Shown piece by piece: positions 19,052-26,602 of a stretch of DNA of 64,000 bases. Numbering within the stretch: position 1 is the first letter of the stretch; each line of letters opens with the position of its first letter. Position numbers and translations under genes: made by a program. Under the pieces are notes generated by a model. The model was not told where the DNA came from and made no database searches. It was given only the letters and a program-made list of their open reading frames with translations. This DNA is from Blastomonas sp. AAP53 (lineage in GTDB: Bacteria > Pseudomonadota > Alphaproteobacteria > Sphingomonadales > Sphingomonadaceae), in NCBI RefSeq assembly GCF_000331245.1, contig NZ_ANFZ01000009.1:1-64000 (forward strand), in the 5' to 3' direction.

Positions 19052-20060
19052 CGCCGCCGACGGCTGAAAATCCGGCCAGTTCGTCAGGCCGGATCAGGCA
19101 GAAATCGCCGGGCAGCGAATGCTTGAGCGCCGCGAGCGCCAGCCCGCATTCGGCCATCGCCTGCTCGCCTGCGCCTTGCAGATACTGGTGCAGCACGCCT
19201 GCGGCGAAGGCATCGCCGGTACCGATGCGATCGATGATGCCGGTGACGTCGATCTCCGAGGTCTGGTGCTTGCCCAGCCGGGTATCGACCCGCGCCGCGA
19301 TCCGGTGATGATCGCTGCTGACGATATGGCGCGCAGTCGAGGCGACCAGCTGCAGATTGGGGAAGGCATCGAATGCGGCATCCACCGCCTCGCGTCGGCG
19401 CTCTGCGCCGTCGCCGGAGAAGGTCTTGCCCAGCAGCAGCGAGATGTCGCGGTGGTTGCCGATCAGCACCGTGGCTGCACCGACCAGCCGGGTCAGAATG
19501 GTGCGGGGGTCGCTGTCCCAGCTTTCCCACAGCTGCGCGCGATAGTTGCCGTCGAGACAGATCGGTACGCCTGCCGCCTGCGCCGCCGCGATGGCGGCAT
19601 CGGCCAGCGTGACGCCCTTGGGGCCGAGGGCAGGGGTGATGCCCGACATGTGCAGCAATGCCGCGCCTTCCAGCGCACCTGCCAAGTCGAGAGCATCGGG
19701 TTCACACAGCGCGAAGGCAGAGCCCGCCCGGTCATAGGTGATCGACGAAGGCCGCAGTCCTGCGCCAGCTTCCATGAAGTACAACCCCATGCGTCCGGGT
19801 GCGCGGGCGATAAAGCGCGTATCCACGCCAGCAGCGCCCAGATCCGCCCGCGCCTTGTCGCCCAGCGGCGAGCTTGGCAGCAGGGTAACCATGCGCGCAT
19901 CATGGCCGAGCGACGCCAGCGCAGCGGCGACATTGGCCTCTGCGCCGCCCACCACCATGTCGAGCGTCTGCGCCTGCACCATCATCCGCGCAGCTGGAGG
20001 CGCGAGCCGCAGCAGCATCTCGCCGAAGCAGACGACGGCACCCTTCATGTCGGACGTCAT
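19038..20060 (-). CDS. kdgK: 2-keto-3-deoxygluconate kinase KdgK (PfkB family)
   Basis: This PfkB-family sugar kinase phosphorylates 2-keto-3-deoxygluconate (KDG) to KDPG, the entry to the Entner-Doudoroff aldolase. The N-terminus has GEMLLRLAPP and VVGGAEANVAAALASLG as in KdgK, and the C-terminal signature RIGTGDAFAAGVL holds the catalytic aspartate. I chose the ATG at 20060, which shares one base with the kduD stop, giving 340 residues; an in-frame ATG at 20075 would overlap kduD further. Neighbouring kduD and isomerase genes, both giving KDG, support the assignment. The KDPG aldolase is not in the window. Confidence 0.9.
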   Translation of the reverse strand: MTSDMKGAVVCFGEMLLRLAPPAARMMVQAQTLDMVVGGAEANVAAALASLGHDARMVTLLPSSPLGDKARADLGAAGVDTRFIARAPGRMGLYFMEAGAGLRPSSITYDRAGSAFALCEPDALDLAGALEGAALLHMSGITPALGPKGVTLADAAIAAAQAAGVPICLDGNYRAQLWESWDSDPRTILTRLVGAATVLIGNHRDISLLLGKTFSGDGAERRREAVDAAFDAFPNLQLVASTARHIVSSDHHRIAARVDTRLGKHQTSEIDVTGIIDRIGTGDAFAAGVLHQYLQGAGEQAMAECGLALAALKHSLPGDFCLIRPDELAGFSAVGGDVRR

Positions 20061-20833
20061 CACCGCGCGAGCCATCCGCCATCGACCGCGAGCACATGGC
20101 CCTGCACGTAATCGGCGGCGTTGCTCGCCAGGAATACGGCAGCACCGCCGATGTCGGCAGGGTCGCCCCAGCGGCCTTCGGGGATGCGCTCCATGATCTG
20201 ACGGTTGCGGGTTTCATCGGCCTGCAACTGGGCCGTGTTGTTGGTGGCGATATAACCGGGCGCGATCGCGTTGACGTTCACGCCCTTGGCCGCCCATTCG
20301 CACGCCAGCAGCTTGGTGAGGCCCGCAACGCCGCTCTTGCTGGCGGTATAGCTGGGCACGCGGATACCGCCCTGGAAGCTCAGCATCGAGGCGATGTTGA
20401 TGATCTTGCCGCGACGCCCCGTGGCCTCGCGTTGCGCGATCATGTGCCGACCCGCCGCCTGGCTGAGGAAGAACACCGATTTGAGGTTGGTGTCGATCAC
20501 CGCGTCCCAGTCTTCCTCGGTAAAATCGACCGCATCGGCGCGGCGGATGATACCGGCATTGTTGACCAGAATATCCAGCCCGCCAAGCTCTTCCAGCACC
20601 TGCGCAACAACATCGGCGACCGGCGCGATGGTGCCGAGGTCGGCCGAGACCAGCGCGCACCGGCGACCCAGCGCGCGCACCTTGGCCGCAGTATCGTCCG
20701 CCGGCGTCCGGCCAACGGCGGCAATGTCTGCGCCCGCCTGCGCCAGCGCCAGTGCGATACCCTGGCCGATGCCGGTGTTCGCCCCTGTCACCACCGCGAC
20801 GCGGCCCGAAAGGTCGAAGAAGCTGTTGGTCAT
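20060..20833 (-). CDS. kduD: 2-dehydro-3-deoxy-D-gluconate 5-dehydrogenase KduD
   Basis: KduD is a short-chain dehydrogenase that reduces 2,5-diketo-3-deoxygluconate to KDG with NAD(P)H, the last step in using 4,5-unsaturated uronates from pectate lyases. The 257-residue protein has the Rossmann motif TGANTGIG, NNAG and the catalytic YTASK, and the ending VDGGWLAR is typical of KduD. A strong GAGGACG ribosome site precedes the ATG. It lies 34 bases after the isomerase stop and overlaps kdgK. Confidence 0.92.
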   Translation of the reverse strand: MTNSFFDLSGRVAVVTGANTGIGQGIALALAQAGADIAAVGRTPADDTAAKVRALGRRCALVSADLGTIAPVADVVAQVLEELGGLDILVNNAGIIRRADAVDFTEEDWDAVIDTNLKSVFFLSQAAGRHMIAQREATGRRGKIINIASMLSFQGGIRVPSYTASKSGVAGLTKLLACEWAAKGVNVNAIAPGYIATNNTAQLQADETRNRQIMERIPEGRWGDPADIGGAAVFLASNAADYVQGHVLAVDGGWLAR

Positions 20834-20867
20834 GTTCGTCCTCTCCCCGCTGGCGGGGTCATGCTGT

Positions 20868-21506
20868 TCAGGCGGTCAGTTCGCGCAGATAGGCGGCAAT
20901 CGCCTCGTCCTGGCAATTGGCATAGAAATATTCGGCAAAGCGCTCGCCTGCGACCGCAGCCTTGAGCAGGTCCTGGTCGACCGTCTTCAGCACGGTGAGC
21001 ATGTCGTGGCAGGTCGCCGCCTTGAGGTCCTTCAGGATGCCGCGATTGGTCGCCATGATCGCAGCGCGCTCCTTGGGATAGCCCAGGCCCCGCTCGCCTT
21101 CGAACAGCTTCTTGTACACGTCCTGGAGGTTCAATTCGGCGGCCCAGCCAAAGCCCTTGGCATAGGGCATCGAAATGGCGTTGCCGTCATTGATCTGGCC
21201 GAACAGGAAGGCGTCGGTCGGGTCGATGACCAGGCCGCAGAACACGCCGGGCATGGCGTTGCACGCCAGCATCGATCCCATGCCGGTGCCGCAACCGGTG
21301 ACGACAAAATCGGCCGCGCCCGAATTGAGCAGGATGCCGGTCAGCAGCCCGTTCATCACGTAGGTCAGCGACGCGGAATCCTCGGCGGTATACATGCCGT
21401 AATTGAACACCTCATGGCCCAATGGCTCAGCGACAGTGGTCAGGGCTTCGTGGATGATGGCGTTCTTGGCAGCCTGGCTGTTCTCGGTGATCAATGCGAT
21501 CTTCAT
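20868..21506 (-). CDS. RpiB/LacAB-family isomerase, probably DhuI-like
   Basis: A 212-residue RpiB/LacAB-fold sugar isomerase, with the signature VVTGCGTGMGSMLACN and NDGNAISMPYAKGFG. The classical enzyme between unsaturated uronates and KduD is KduI, a cupin. Streptococci instead use DhuI, an RpiB-fold isomerase, for the same step. Position directly upstream of kduD and the lack of any kduI in the locus make a DhuI-type 4-deoxy-5-hexosulose-uronate isomerase the best reading. It leads the operon and has an exact copy of the operator 63 bases upstream. A plain pentose-phosphate isomerase role is less likely given the context. Confidence 0.8.
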   Translation of the reverse strand: MKIALITENSQAAKNAIIHEALTTVAEPLGHEVFNYGMYTAEDSASLTYVMNGLLTGILLNSGAADFVVTGCGTGMGSMLACNAMPGVFCGLVIDPTDAFLFGQINDGNAISMPYAKGFGWAAELNLQDVYKKLFEGERGLGYPKERAAIMATNRGILKDLKAATCHDMLTVLKTVDQDLLKAAVAGERFAEYFYANCQDEAIAAYLRELTA

Positions 21507-21568
21507 CGGGTCTCTCCTGTCCGGGCGTTTGTGCTCCGGATTGTCTCTGGTGAAGTGTTAGCCTGCTT

Positions 21569-21583
21569 GGTAACCGGTGTCAT
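21569..21583 (-). promoter_or_regulatory. Pectin-regulon operator C (ATGACACCGGTTACC)
   Basis: Reads ATGACACCGGTTACC on the minus strand, identical to operator B. It lies 63 bases before the isomerase-kduD-kdgK-esterase operon and close to a weak TTGCAT -35 candidate at 21590-21595, where a bound repressor would block the promoter. Confidence 0.7.
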
Positions 21584-21622
21584 AAAGGCATGCAAGTCCC
21601 ATTTGCCGGGGAGCCCATCAGG

Positions 21623-22639
21623 TCAGGCTGACGCAACCGAGGCTCTTTCGATCAGGTCGGACAGGAAATGCGAAGGCTGTGTGCGTGCTGCGGCGGGATC
21701 GATCAGCTTGATGGCGGCGGCCTTGGCCATCAGCTGGATCGGCCATCGCACGGTTGTCATCGGCGGCCAGATGTGGGCGGCAATCGCGGTGTCATCGAAC
21801 CCGATGATCGACAGGTCTTCCGGTACCGAAAGGCCAATGCTGCGCGCAGCGTGCAGCACGCCTGCCGCCATTTCATCGTTGCTGGCAAAGATCGCGCTGG
21901 GGCGGGGGGAGGCGGCGAGCAGTTTTTCGCCTGCCGCAATGCCGGTCTCGAAGGTGTAGCTGCCCTCGGCCATGATCGCCGGGTCCATGGCGATGCCCGC
22001 CGTCTGCAACGCGTCGCTGTAGCCCAGCGCACGTTCGGCAGCCGATCTGAAGCCTTTCGGTCCTGCAACAAAGCCGATGCGGCCGTGACCGCGACCGATC
22101 AGATAGGCGATGGCCTTGGCCACCGCCTCGCGATCGTTCGATGCGACCATATGCGCGTCTTCGTCGAGCCGTACCGAACCCATGCGAACATAGGTCACCC
22201 CCAGTTCGTCGCAAAGCTCGGCCAGCGCGTCATTCTCTGAAATCGGCGGCAGAAGCAGCACGCCGAAAAGCCGTTGCTGCTCAAGGAACGTGCGCACATC
22301 ATCCAGCATGTCGGGCGACCGGCGATTGACCGGGCGGACGACAAGCGCGAATTCGGTTTCGCGGATCGCCGCCAGAATGCCTTCCTGAACGCCCAGCACC
22401 ATCTGCGCATTGGGGTTGTCGTGGATCAGCCCGATCAGGAAATTGCGTCGCAGCGCCAGCGCCCGCGCCTGAGGGTTGGGCACATAGCCCAGGTCCGCGA
22501 TCACGGCCTCGACCTTTTCGCGGGTTGCGCTGTTGAGCAGCGGCGAACGGTTGATCACCCGGCTCACGGTTTTCTTCGAAACTCCGGCGATCCTCGCGAC
22601 ATCATTGATCGTGGGCTTGCCCTCTTTTGCCTTGTTCAC
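21623..22639 (-). CDS. LacI-family repressor of the pectin/uronate regulon
   Basis: A 338-residue LacI/GalR regulator. The N-terminal helix-turn-helix and hinge are TINDVARIAGVSKKTVSRVIN and ARALALRRN; the rest is the periplasmic-binding-like sensor domain with typical IFASNDEMAAGVL and SIIGFDDTAIA. I prefer the GTG at 22639, which has an AGGG ribosome site and gives a normal N-terminus, over a TTG at 22663 that abuts the operator. An operator 26-38 bases upstream implies self-regulation. The effector is probably KDG or a related keto-deoxy acid, as for other uronate regulators, but that is inference. Confidence 0.85.
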   Translation of the reverse strand: MNKAKEGKPTINDVARIAGVSKKTVSRVINRSPLLNSATREKVEAVIADLGYVPNPQARALALRRNFLIGLIHDNPNAQMVLGVQEGILAAIRETEFALVVRPVNRRSPDMLDDVRTFLEQQRLFGVLLLPPISENDALAELCDELGVTYVRMGSVRLDEDAHMVASNDREAVAKAIAYLIGRGHGRIGFVAGPKGFRSAAERALGYSDALQTAGIAMDPAIMAEGSYTFETGIAAGEKLLAASPRPSAIFASNDEMAAGVLHAARSIGLSVPEDLSIIGFDDTAIAAHIWPPMTTVRWPIQLMAKAAAIKLIDPAAARTQPSHFLSDLIERASVASA

Positions 22640-22664
22640 GCGCTGATCTGCCCTATCGCCCAAC

Positions 22665-22677
22665 TACACCGGTGTCA
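22665..22677 (-). promoter_or_regulatory. Pectin-regulon operator D (palindromic, autoregulation)
   Basis: Contains the perfect 10-bp palindrome ACACCGGTGT (22666-22675) within TGACACCGGTGTA on the minus strand, just before the LacI gene. It is the most symmetrical copy and fits the dyad operators of LacI proteins. Confidence 0.68.
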
Positions 22678-22729
22678 GTGCAGCAATTGTCCTAGCCGCA
22701 ACTCCAGCCCTTAGGCAATCCCGCCATCG

Positions 22730-22746
22730 TTGACACCGGTTACCAT
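22730..22746 (+). promoter_or_regulatory. Pectin-regulon operator E overlapping the uxaA promoter
   Basis: TTGACACCGGTTACCAT begins with a consensus -35 TTGACA (22730-22735); after 16 bases there is a TATGCC -10-like box at 22752-22757. The operator thus sits on the -35 and spacer of the uxaA promoter, 62 bases before the start codon. Confidence 0.7.
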
Positions 22747-22807
22747 CGCGCTATGCCTTGACAGAACGGACACAGAGAATCGCTGTGCGCAGGAGAGAGA
22801 GCCCAAC

Positions 22808-24319
22808 ATGACCCCCGCCAGGTCCGCTGCCATGCAGGTCCATGCCGCCGACACGGTGGCCGTGGCGTTGCGCGACCTGCCAGCAGGCGAGACGCTTCAA
22901 ATCGGTGGGCAGACCGTGACACTGACCGACGATATTGCGCAGGGCCACAAGTTCGCGGTTGCAGCCCATGCCATCGGCGCTGCGGTGGTGAAATATGGCT
23001 TGCCGATTGGCAGCGCCTGCATGCCCATCGCGCCGGGTGATCATGTGCACACCCACAATCTGAAGACTGCGCTCGCAGGCGAATTGGCCTATGCGCCGGG
23101 ACCTGCTGCCGCCGAACGCGTGGCGCAGCAGCCCGCAGGCCCGCTCTGGCAGGGCTATCGCCGTGCGGATGGCCGCGCGGCGACACGCAACGAGATCTGG
23201 ATACTCCCCAGCGTCGGTTGTGTCGCGCTGACAGCTGAACAGATCGCGCGTGACGCCAATACTCGCCATGGGGAGTTGATCGCGCAGGGGCGCATCGATG
23301 GCGTGCATGCCTTTGCGCATCCGCACGGTTGTTCGCAACTGGGTGACGATCTGGCCGCTACTCGCACCCTGCTCGCGGGGCTGGCGCTCCATCCCAACGC
23401 GGCGGGCGTGCTGTTGCTGGGGCTGGGCTGCGAATCGAACCAGCTGGCCGGGATCGTGGCAGAACTTCCGGCTGCTGCGCAGCCGAAGGTGCGATGCCTG
23501 TCGACCCAAGGTGCGGGCGACGAAATGGCCGAAGCTGCCACGATCATCGATGCGCTGGTCGCCGATGCTGCATTATGCCGACGCGAGCCTCTGCCGCTTG
23601 GCGCGCTGGTGGTGGGGCTGAAATGCGGCGGCTCCGATGGTTTTTCTGGCCTGACCGCCAACCCCTTGCTGGGCCGTTTCAGCGAGGCGCTAGCCGCAGC
23701 AGGCGGCACGCCGATCCTGACCGAAATTCCGGAAATCTTCGGTGCAGAGCAGGCACTTCTCGAACGCGCGGCCGATGCCGAAACGTTCGAGCAGGCCGCC
23801 GCCTTGGTCAACGGGTTCAAGCGCTATTATCTGGATCAGGGCCTGCCGGTGTCGGAAAACCCTTCGCCCGGTAATATTGCAGGCGGCATCACGACACTGG
23901 AGGAAAAGTCTGCCGGCGCAGTGCAGAAGGCCGGTACCGCCTTGCTCACCAGTGTGCTGGGCTATGGCGCGCAGGCGCTGCAACCGGGTCTCGCGCTGCT
24001 CGAAGCGCCCGGCAATGACGCGGTGTCGTCCACCGCGCTGACCGCGGCAGGTGCCACCCTGGTGCTCTTCACGACCGGTCGCGGCACGCCGCTCGGGTTC
24101 CCTGCGCCAACGGTGAAGATTGCCTCGAATCGGGCGCTGGCCAAGGCCAAGCCGCACTGGATCGATTTTGACGCGTCTGCCGTGCTGGAATCCGACCCGG
24201 CAGAGGTCGACGCTGCGTTTCTGGCGCATTTGCTGACGATTGCCAGCGGGCAGAAAACGGCGGCCGAACGCGCCGGGCAGCGCGCGATCGCCATCTGGAA
24301 AAAGGGAGTGACGCTGTAG
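22808..24319 (+). CDS. uxaA: Altronate dehydratase UxaA
   Basis: UxaA dehydrates D-altronate to KDG in the isomerase route for galacturonate. The 503-residue protein has the N-terminal SAF-like domain (IAQGHKFAVAAHAIGAAVVKYGLPIG), then the UxaA core with VGCVALTAEQIAR, HPHGCSQLGDD, LGLGCESNQ, LKCGGSDGFSGLTANPLLG and NPSPGNIAGGITTLEEKS. The ATG at 22808 has an AGGAGAGAGAG site. The partner genes uxaB and uxaC are not in the window. The related sulfolactate lyase SuyAB was considered because of the sulfonate genes further on, but the domain order and upstream pectin operator favour altronate. Confidence 0.92.
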   Translation: MTPARSAAMQVHAADTVAVALRDLPAGETLQIGGQTVTLTDDIAQGHKFAVAAHAIGAAVVKYGLPIGSACMPIAPGDHVHTHNLKTALAGELAYAPGPAAAERVAQQPAGPLWQGYRRADGRAATRNEIWILPSVGCVALTAEQIARDANTRHGELIAQGRIDGVHAFAHPHGCSQLGDDLAATRTLLAGLALHPNAAGVLLLGLGCESNQLAGIVAELPAAAQPKVRCLSTQGAGDEMAEAATIIDALVADAALCRREPLPLGALVVGLKCGGSDGFSGLTANPLLGRFSEALAAAGGTPILTEIPEIFGAEQALLERAADAETFEQAAALVNGFKRYYLDQGLPVSENPSPGNIAGGITTLEEKSAGAVQKAGTALLTSVLGYGAQALQPGLALLEAPGNDAVSSTALTAAGATLVLFTTGRGTPLGFPAPTVKIASNRALAKAKPHWIDFDASAVLESDPAEVDAAFLAHLLTIASGQKTAAERAGQRAIAIWKKGVTL

Positions 24320-24332
24320 CAAGGTTCCTTGC
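24319..24332 (+). repeat. Short palindrome just after uxaA
   Basis: GCAAGGTTCCTTGC is a 14-base near-perfect palindrome that starts in the uxaA stop codon. The stem is only six pairs and has no T tract, so termination would be weak. It may be a partial attenuator or simply chance. Confidence 0.35.
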
Positions 24333-24351
24333 GAAAACGCGGCCACTTGCG

Positions 24352-24367
24352 AATGACACCGGTTTCC
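24352..24367 (+). promoter_or_regulatory. Pectin-regulon operator F (AATGACACCGGTTTCC)
   Basis: AATGACACCGGTTTCC lies 34 bases before the hydratase-like gene and has the same core as the other five sites. A TTGCGA -35 candidate (24347-24352) and TACGCA -10 candidate (24370-24375) flank it. A second half-like copy, GCCGGTTACG, follows at 24375-24384. Confidence 0.65.
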
Positions 24368-24400
24368 TTTACGCAGCCGGTTACGAGAAGGACTTGAGGG

Positions 24401-25216
24401 ATGGGGATGGATTTGACGGTGGATTCAAGCGTGGATGCAGTGGCGCAGGCCTTTGTCCGCGCGCGGCGAGACGCGCAGGCGCTGAGCCTCTATCCGGGCG
24501 TGGCGCCCAGCGCGCTCGACACCGCCTATGCCATACAGGATCGGGCAATCCATATCGACGGACGCGACGTGATCGGCTGGAAAGTCGGCCGCATCATGCC
24601 GCCGCTGGATGAAGACCTGGGCGCGAACCGGCTGGCCGGGCCGATCTTTGCCGACCATGTTGTCGATTCGCAACCTTCCGACGTGCCCGATATGCCGGTC
24701 TTCGACGGCGGTTTTGCAGCAGGCGAGGCAGAGTTGCTGCTGCACGTCGCGCCCGGTTTTTCAGGCGTTGTGCCGACCGACGATGATGGCACGCGGGCCA
24801 TTCTGGACGATGTCCGGCTGGGTATCGAAGTCGCCAGTTCACCTTATCCCGGCATCAACATCGATGGGCCCCCCGTGACGATTTCGGATTTCGGCAACAA
24901 TGCCGGCATGGTGCGCGGCGCCACACTCACCGGTTGGCGCGAGGCAGATCTGTGCGCGATTGTCGTTCGCAGCGAGATCGATGGCGTGGAGGTGGGCAAG
25001 GCGACCGCCGCGACGATGCTCGACGGCCCTTATGGTGCGGTGCGGTTTCTGCTGGGCAATCTGCTGCAGCGCGGTTTTGATGTGACGCAGGGCCTGTGGG
25101 TTTCCACAGGCGCGATCACCGGCGTGCACGAAATCGCTCCCGGTCAGTCGTTCCGTGCGATCTTCGAAGGCTGCGGCGAAGTCAATTGTCGCGTGGTTGC
25201 CGCACAGCCGCGCTGA
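24401..25216 (+). CDS. 2-keto-4-pentenoate hydratase-like (FAH/MhpD superfamily)
   Basis: A 271-residue enzyme of the MhpD group of the fumarylacetoacetate hydrolase superfamily: IQDRAIHIDGRDVIGWKVGR, then an acidic metal site in FAAGEAELLLHV, and the ending LWVSTGAITGVHEIAPGQSFRAIFEG. The classical member hydrates 2-keto-4-pentenoate in aromatic meta-cleavage, but no such genes are nearby. The LacI operator upstream and its place between uxaA and the uronate transporter imply a substrate from sugar-acid breakdown, for instance a 2-keto-3-deoxy acid, as for the FAH-type dehydratases of pentonate pathways. Function is therefore uncertain. Two in-frame ATGs (24401 and 24407) are possible starts. 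Confidence 0.8.
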   Translation: MGMDLTVDSSVDAVAQAFVRARRDAQALSLYPGVAPSALDTAYAIQDRAIHIDGRDVIGWKVGRIMPPLDEDLGANRLAGPIFADHVVDSQPSDVPDMPVFDGGFAAGEAELLLHVAPGFSGVVPTDDDGTRAILDDVRLGIEVASSPYPGINIDGPPVTISDFGNNAGMVRGATLTGWREADLCAIVVRSEIDGVEVGKATAATMLDGPYGAVRFLLGNLLQRGFDVTQGLWVSTGAITGVHEIAPGQSFRAIFEGCGEVNCRVVAAQPR

Positions 25217-25273
25217 GGTTTTTCATGAATCGGCGGAACGGCAACAGCCGCGCGCACACCTGGGAGAGGGACA

Positions 25274-26572
25274 ATGGTTGATACCGCCGCACAAGTGACA
25301 CGGCCTCCGGCGCTGGATGCCGCTGCGGGCAGGGCAGGGCGTTATCGCTGGGTCATCGTAGGCCTGCTGTTCGCCGCCACCGCGATCAACTATATCGACC
25401 GCCAGATGATCGGGGTGCTCAAGCCCACTCTGGTCGCCGAGTTCGGCTGGACCGAAAGCGACTTTGCCAACATCGTCTTCTGGTTCCAGGTTGCCTATGC
25501 CATCGGCTATATTGGCTTTGGGCGCATCGTCGACGTATTGGGCGCACGACTGGGCTATTCGATCGCGATCGTCATCTGGACCATGGGGCATATGGCGCAT
25601 GGGCTTGCGGCCGGGGTGACCAGCTTTGCAGCGGCACGCTTTGGCTTGGGCATCGGCGAGAGCGGCAACTTCCCCGCCGGCATCAAGGCGGTGACCGACT
25701 GGTTCCCGCAGCGCGAGCGCGCCTTCGCCATCGGCCTCTTTAACGCCGGGGCGAATGTCGGCGCGATCATCACGCCGCTGCTGGTGCCGGCGCTGGTGCT
25801 GTGGTTCGGCTGGCGCGAGGCCTTCTACATCACCGGCATCTTCGGCCTGGTGTGGCTGGTCGCCTGGTGGGCCATCTATCGTCACCCGTCCGAGCACAAG
25901 AGCGTCTCTGCCGCCGAACTGGCGTGGATCCAGCAGGATCCCGCAGATCCTGTCGAACAGATCGGCTGGAGCCGCCTACTGACGGTGCGCGAGACCTGGG
26001 CCTATGCGCTGGGCAAGTTCCTGATCGATCCCATCTGGTGGTTCTTCCTGTTCTGGCTGCCGGGCTATCTGTTCGAACGCTATGACATGGACTTGAAGAC
26101 CTTTGGTCTGCCGCTGGCCGCGATCTACCTGATCTCCGATGGCGGTTCGATCTTCGGTGGCTGGATGTCGTCGCGATTGATCAAGGCGGGCAAGACCCCC
26201 AATTTCGCGCGCAAGACGACGATGCTGCTGTGCGCGCTGGCGGTCACGCCGATCTGGTTTGCGCAAAGCATCGACAGCGTCTGGGGCGCGGTATTGATCA
26301 TCGGCCTCGCAACAGCGGCGCACCAGGCTTTCTCGGCAAACCTTTACACGCTGCCGTCGGACGTTTTCCCGCGCGGTGCGGTGGGCTCCGTGATCGGCAT
26401 CGGCGGCACCGTTGGCGCTTTGGGCGGCATGGGCATGGCGCTGTTCACCGGCTATATCCTCGACAGCACCGGCAGCTACGAAATCCTGTTCGCGATCTGT
26501 GCGAGCGCCTATCTGCTGGCGCTGCTGGTGGTGCACCTGCTCAGCCCCAGGCTGGAATCGGCCAAGGTCTGA
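25274..26572 (+). CDS. MFS hexuronate transporter (ExuT-like, ACS family)
   Basis: A 432-residue, 12-segment major facilitator of the anion:cation symporter family that includes ExuT. The first helix carries the family hallmark AATAINYIDRQMIGVLKP, followed by FWFQVAYAIGYIGFGRIVD and FGLGIGESGNFPAGIKAVTDWFPQRERA. It should bring galacturonate or related uronates across the inner membrane by proton symport. A GGGAGAGGG ribosome site precedes the ATG. It follows the hydratase by 57 bases and probably shares its transcript. Convergent with glpK; the gap of 30 bases holds no clear terminator. Confidence 0.88.
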   Translation: MVDTAAQVTRPPALDAAAGRAGRYRWVIVGLLFAATAINYIDRQMIGVLKPTLVAEFGWTESDFANIVFWFQVAYAIGYIGFGRIVDVLGARLGYSIAIVIWTMGHMAHGLAAGVTSFAAARFGLGIGESGNFPAGIKAVTDWFPQRERAFAIGLFNAGANVGAIITPLLVPALVLWFGWREAFYITGIFGLVWLVAWWAIYRHPSEHKSVSAAELAWIQQDPADPVEQIGWSRLLTVRETWAYALGKFLIDPIWWFFLFWLPGYLFERYDMDLKTFGLPLAAIYLISDGGSIFGGWMSSRLIKAGKTPNFARKTTMLLCALAVTPIWFAQSIDSVWGAVLIIGLATAAHQAFSANLYTLPSDVFPRGAVGSVIGIGGTVGALGGMGMALFTGYILDSTGSYEILFAICASAYLLALLVVHLLSPRLESAKV

Positions 26573-26602
26573 CCGGGCTTCAAGACCGGGCTGGGGCCTG
26601 CC

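Noticed and set aside
22808-24319. UxaA read as sulfolactate sulfo-lyase (SuyAB)
   Set aside because: The families are related and sulfonate genes lie in the window, but this is a single-chain UxaA under a pectin operator, 2 kb before a uronate transporter.
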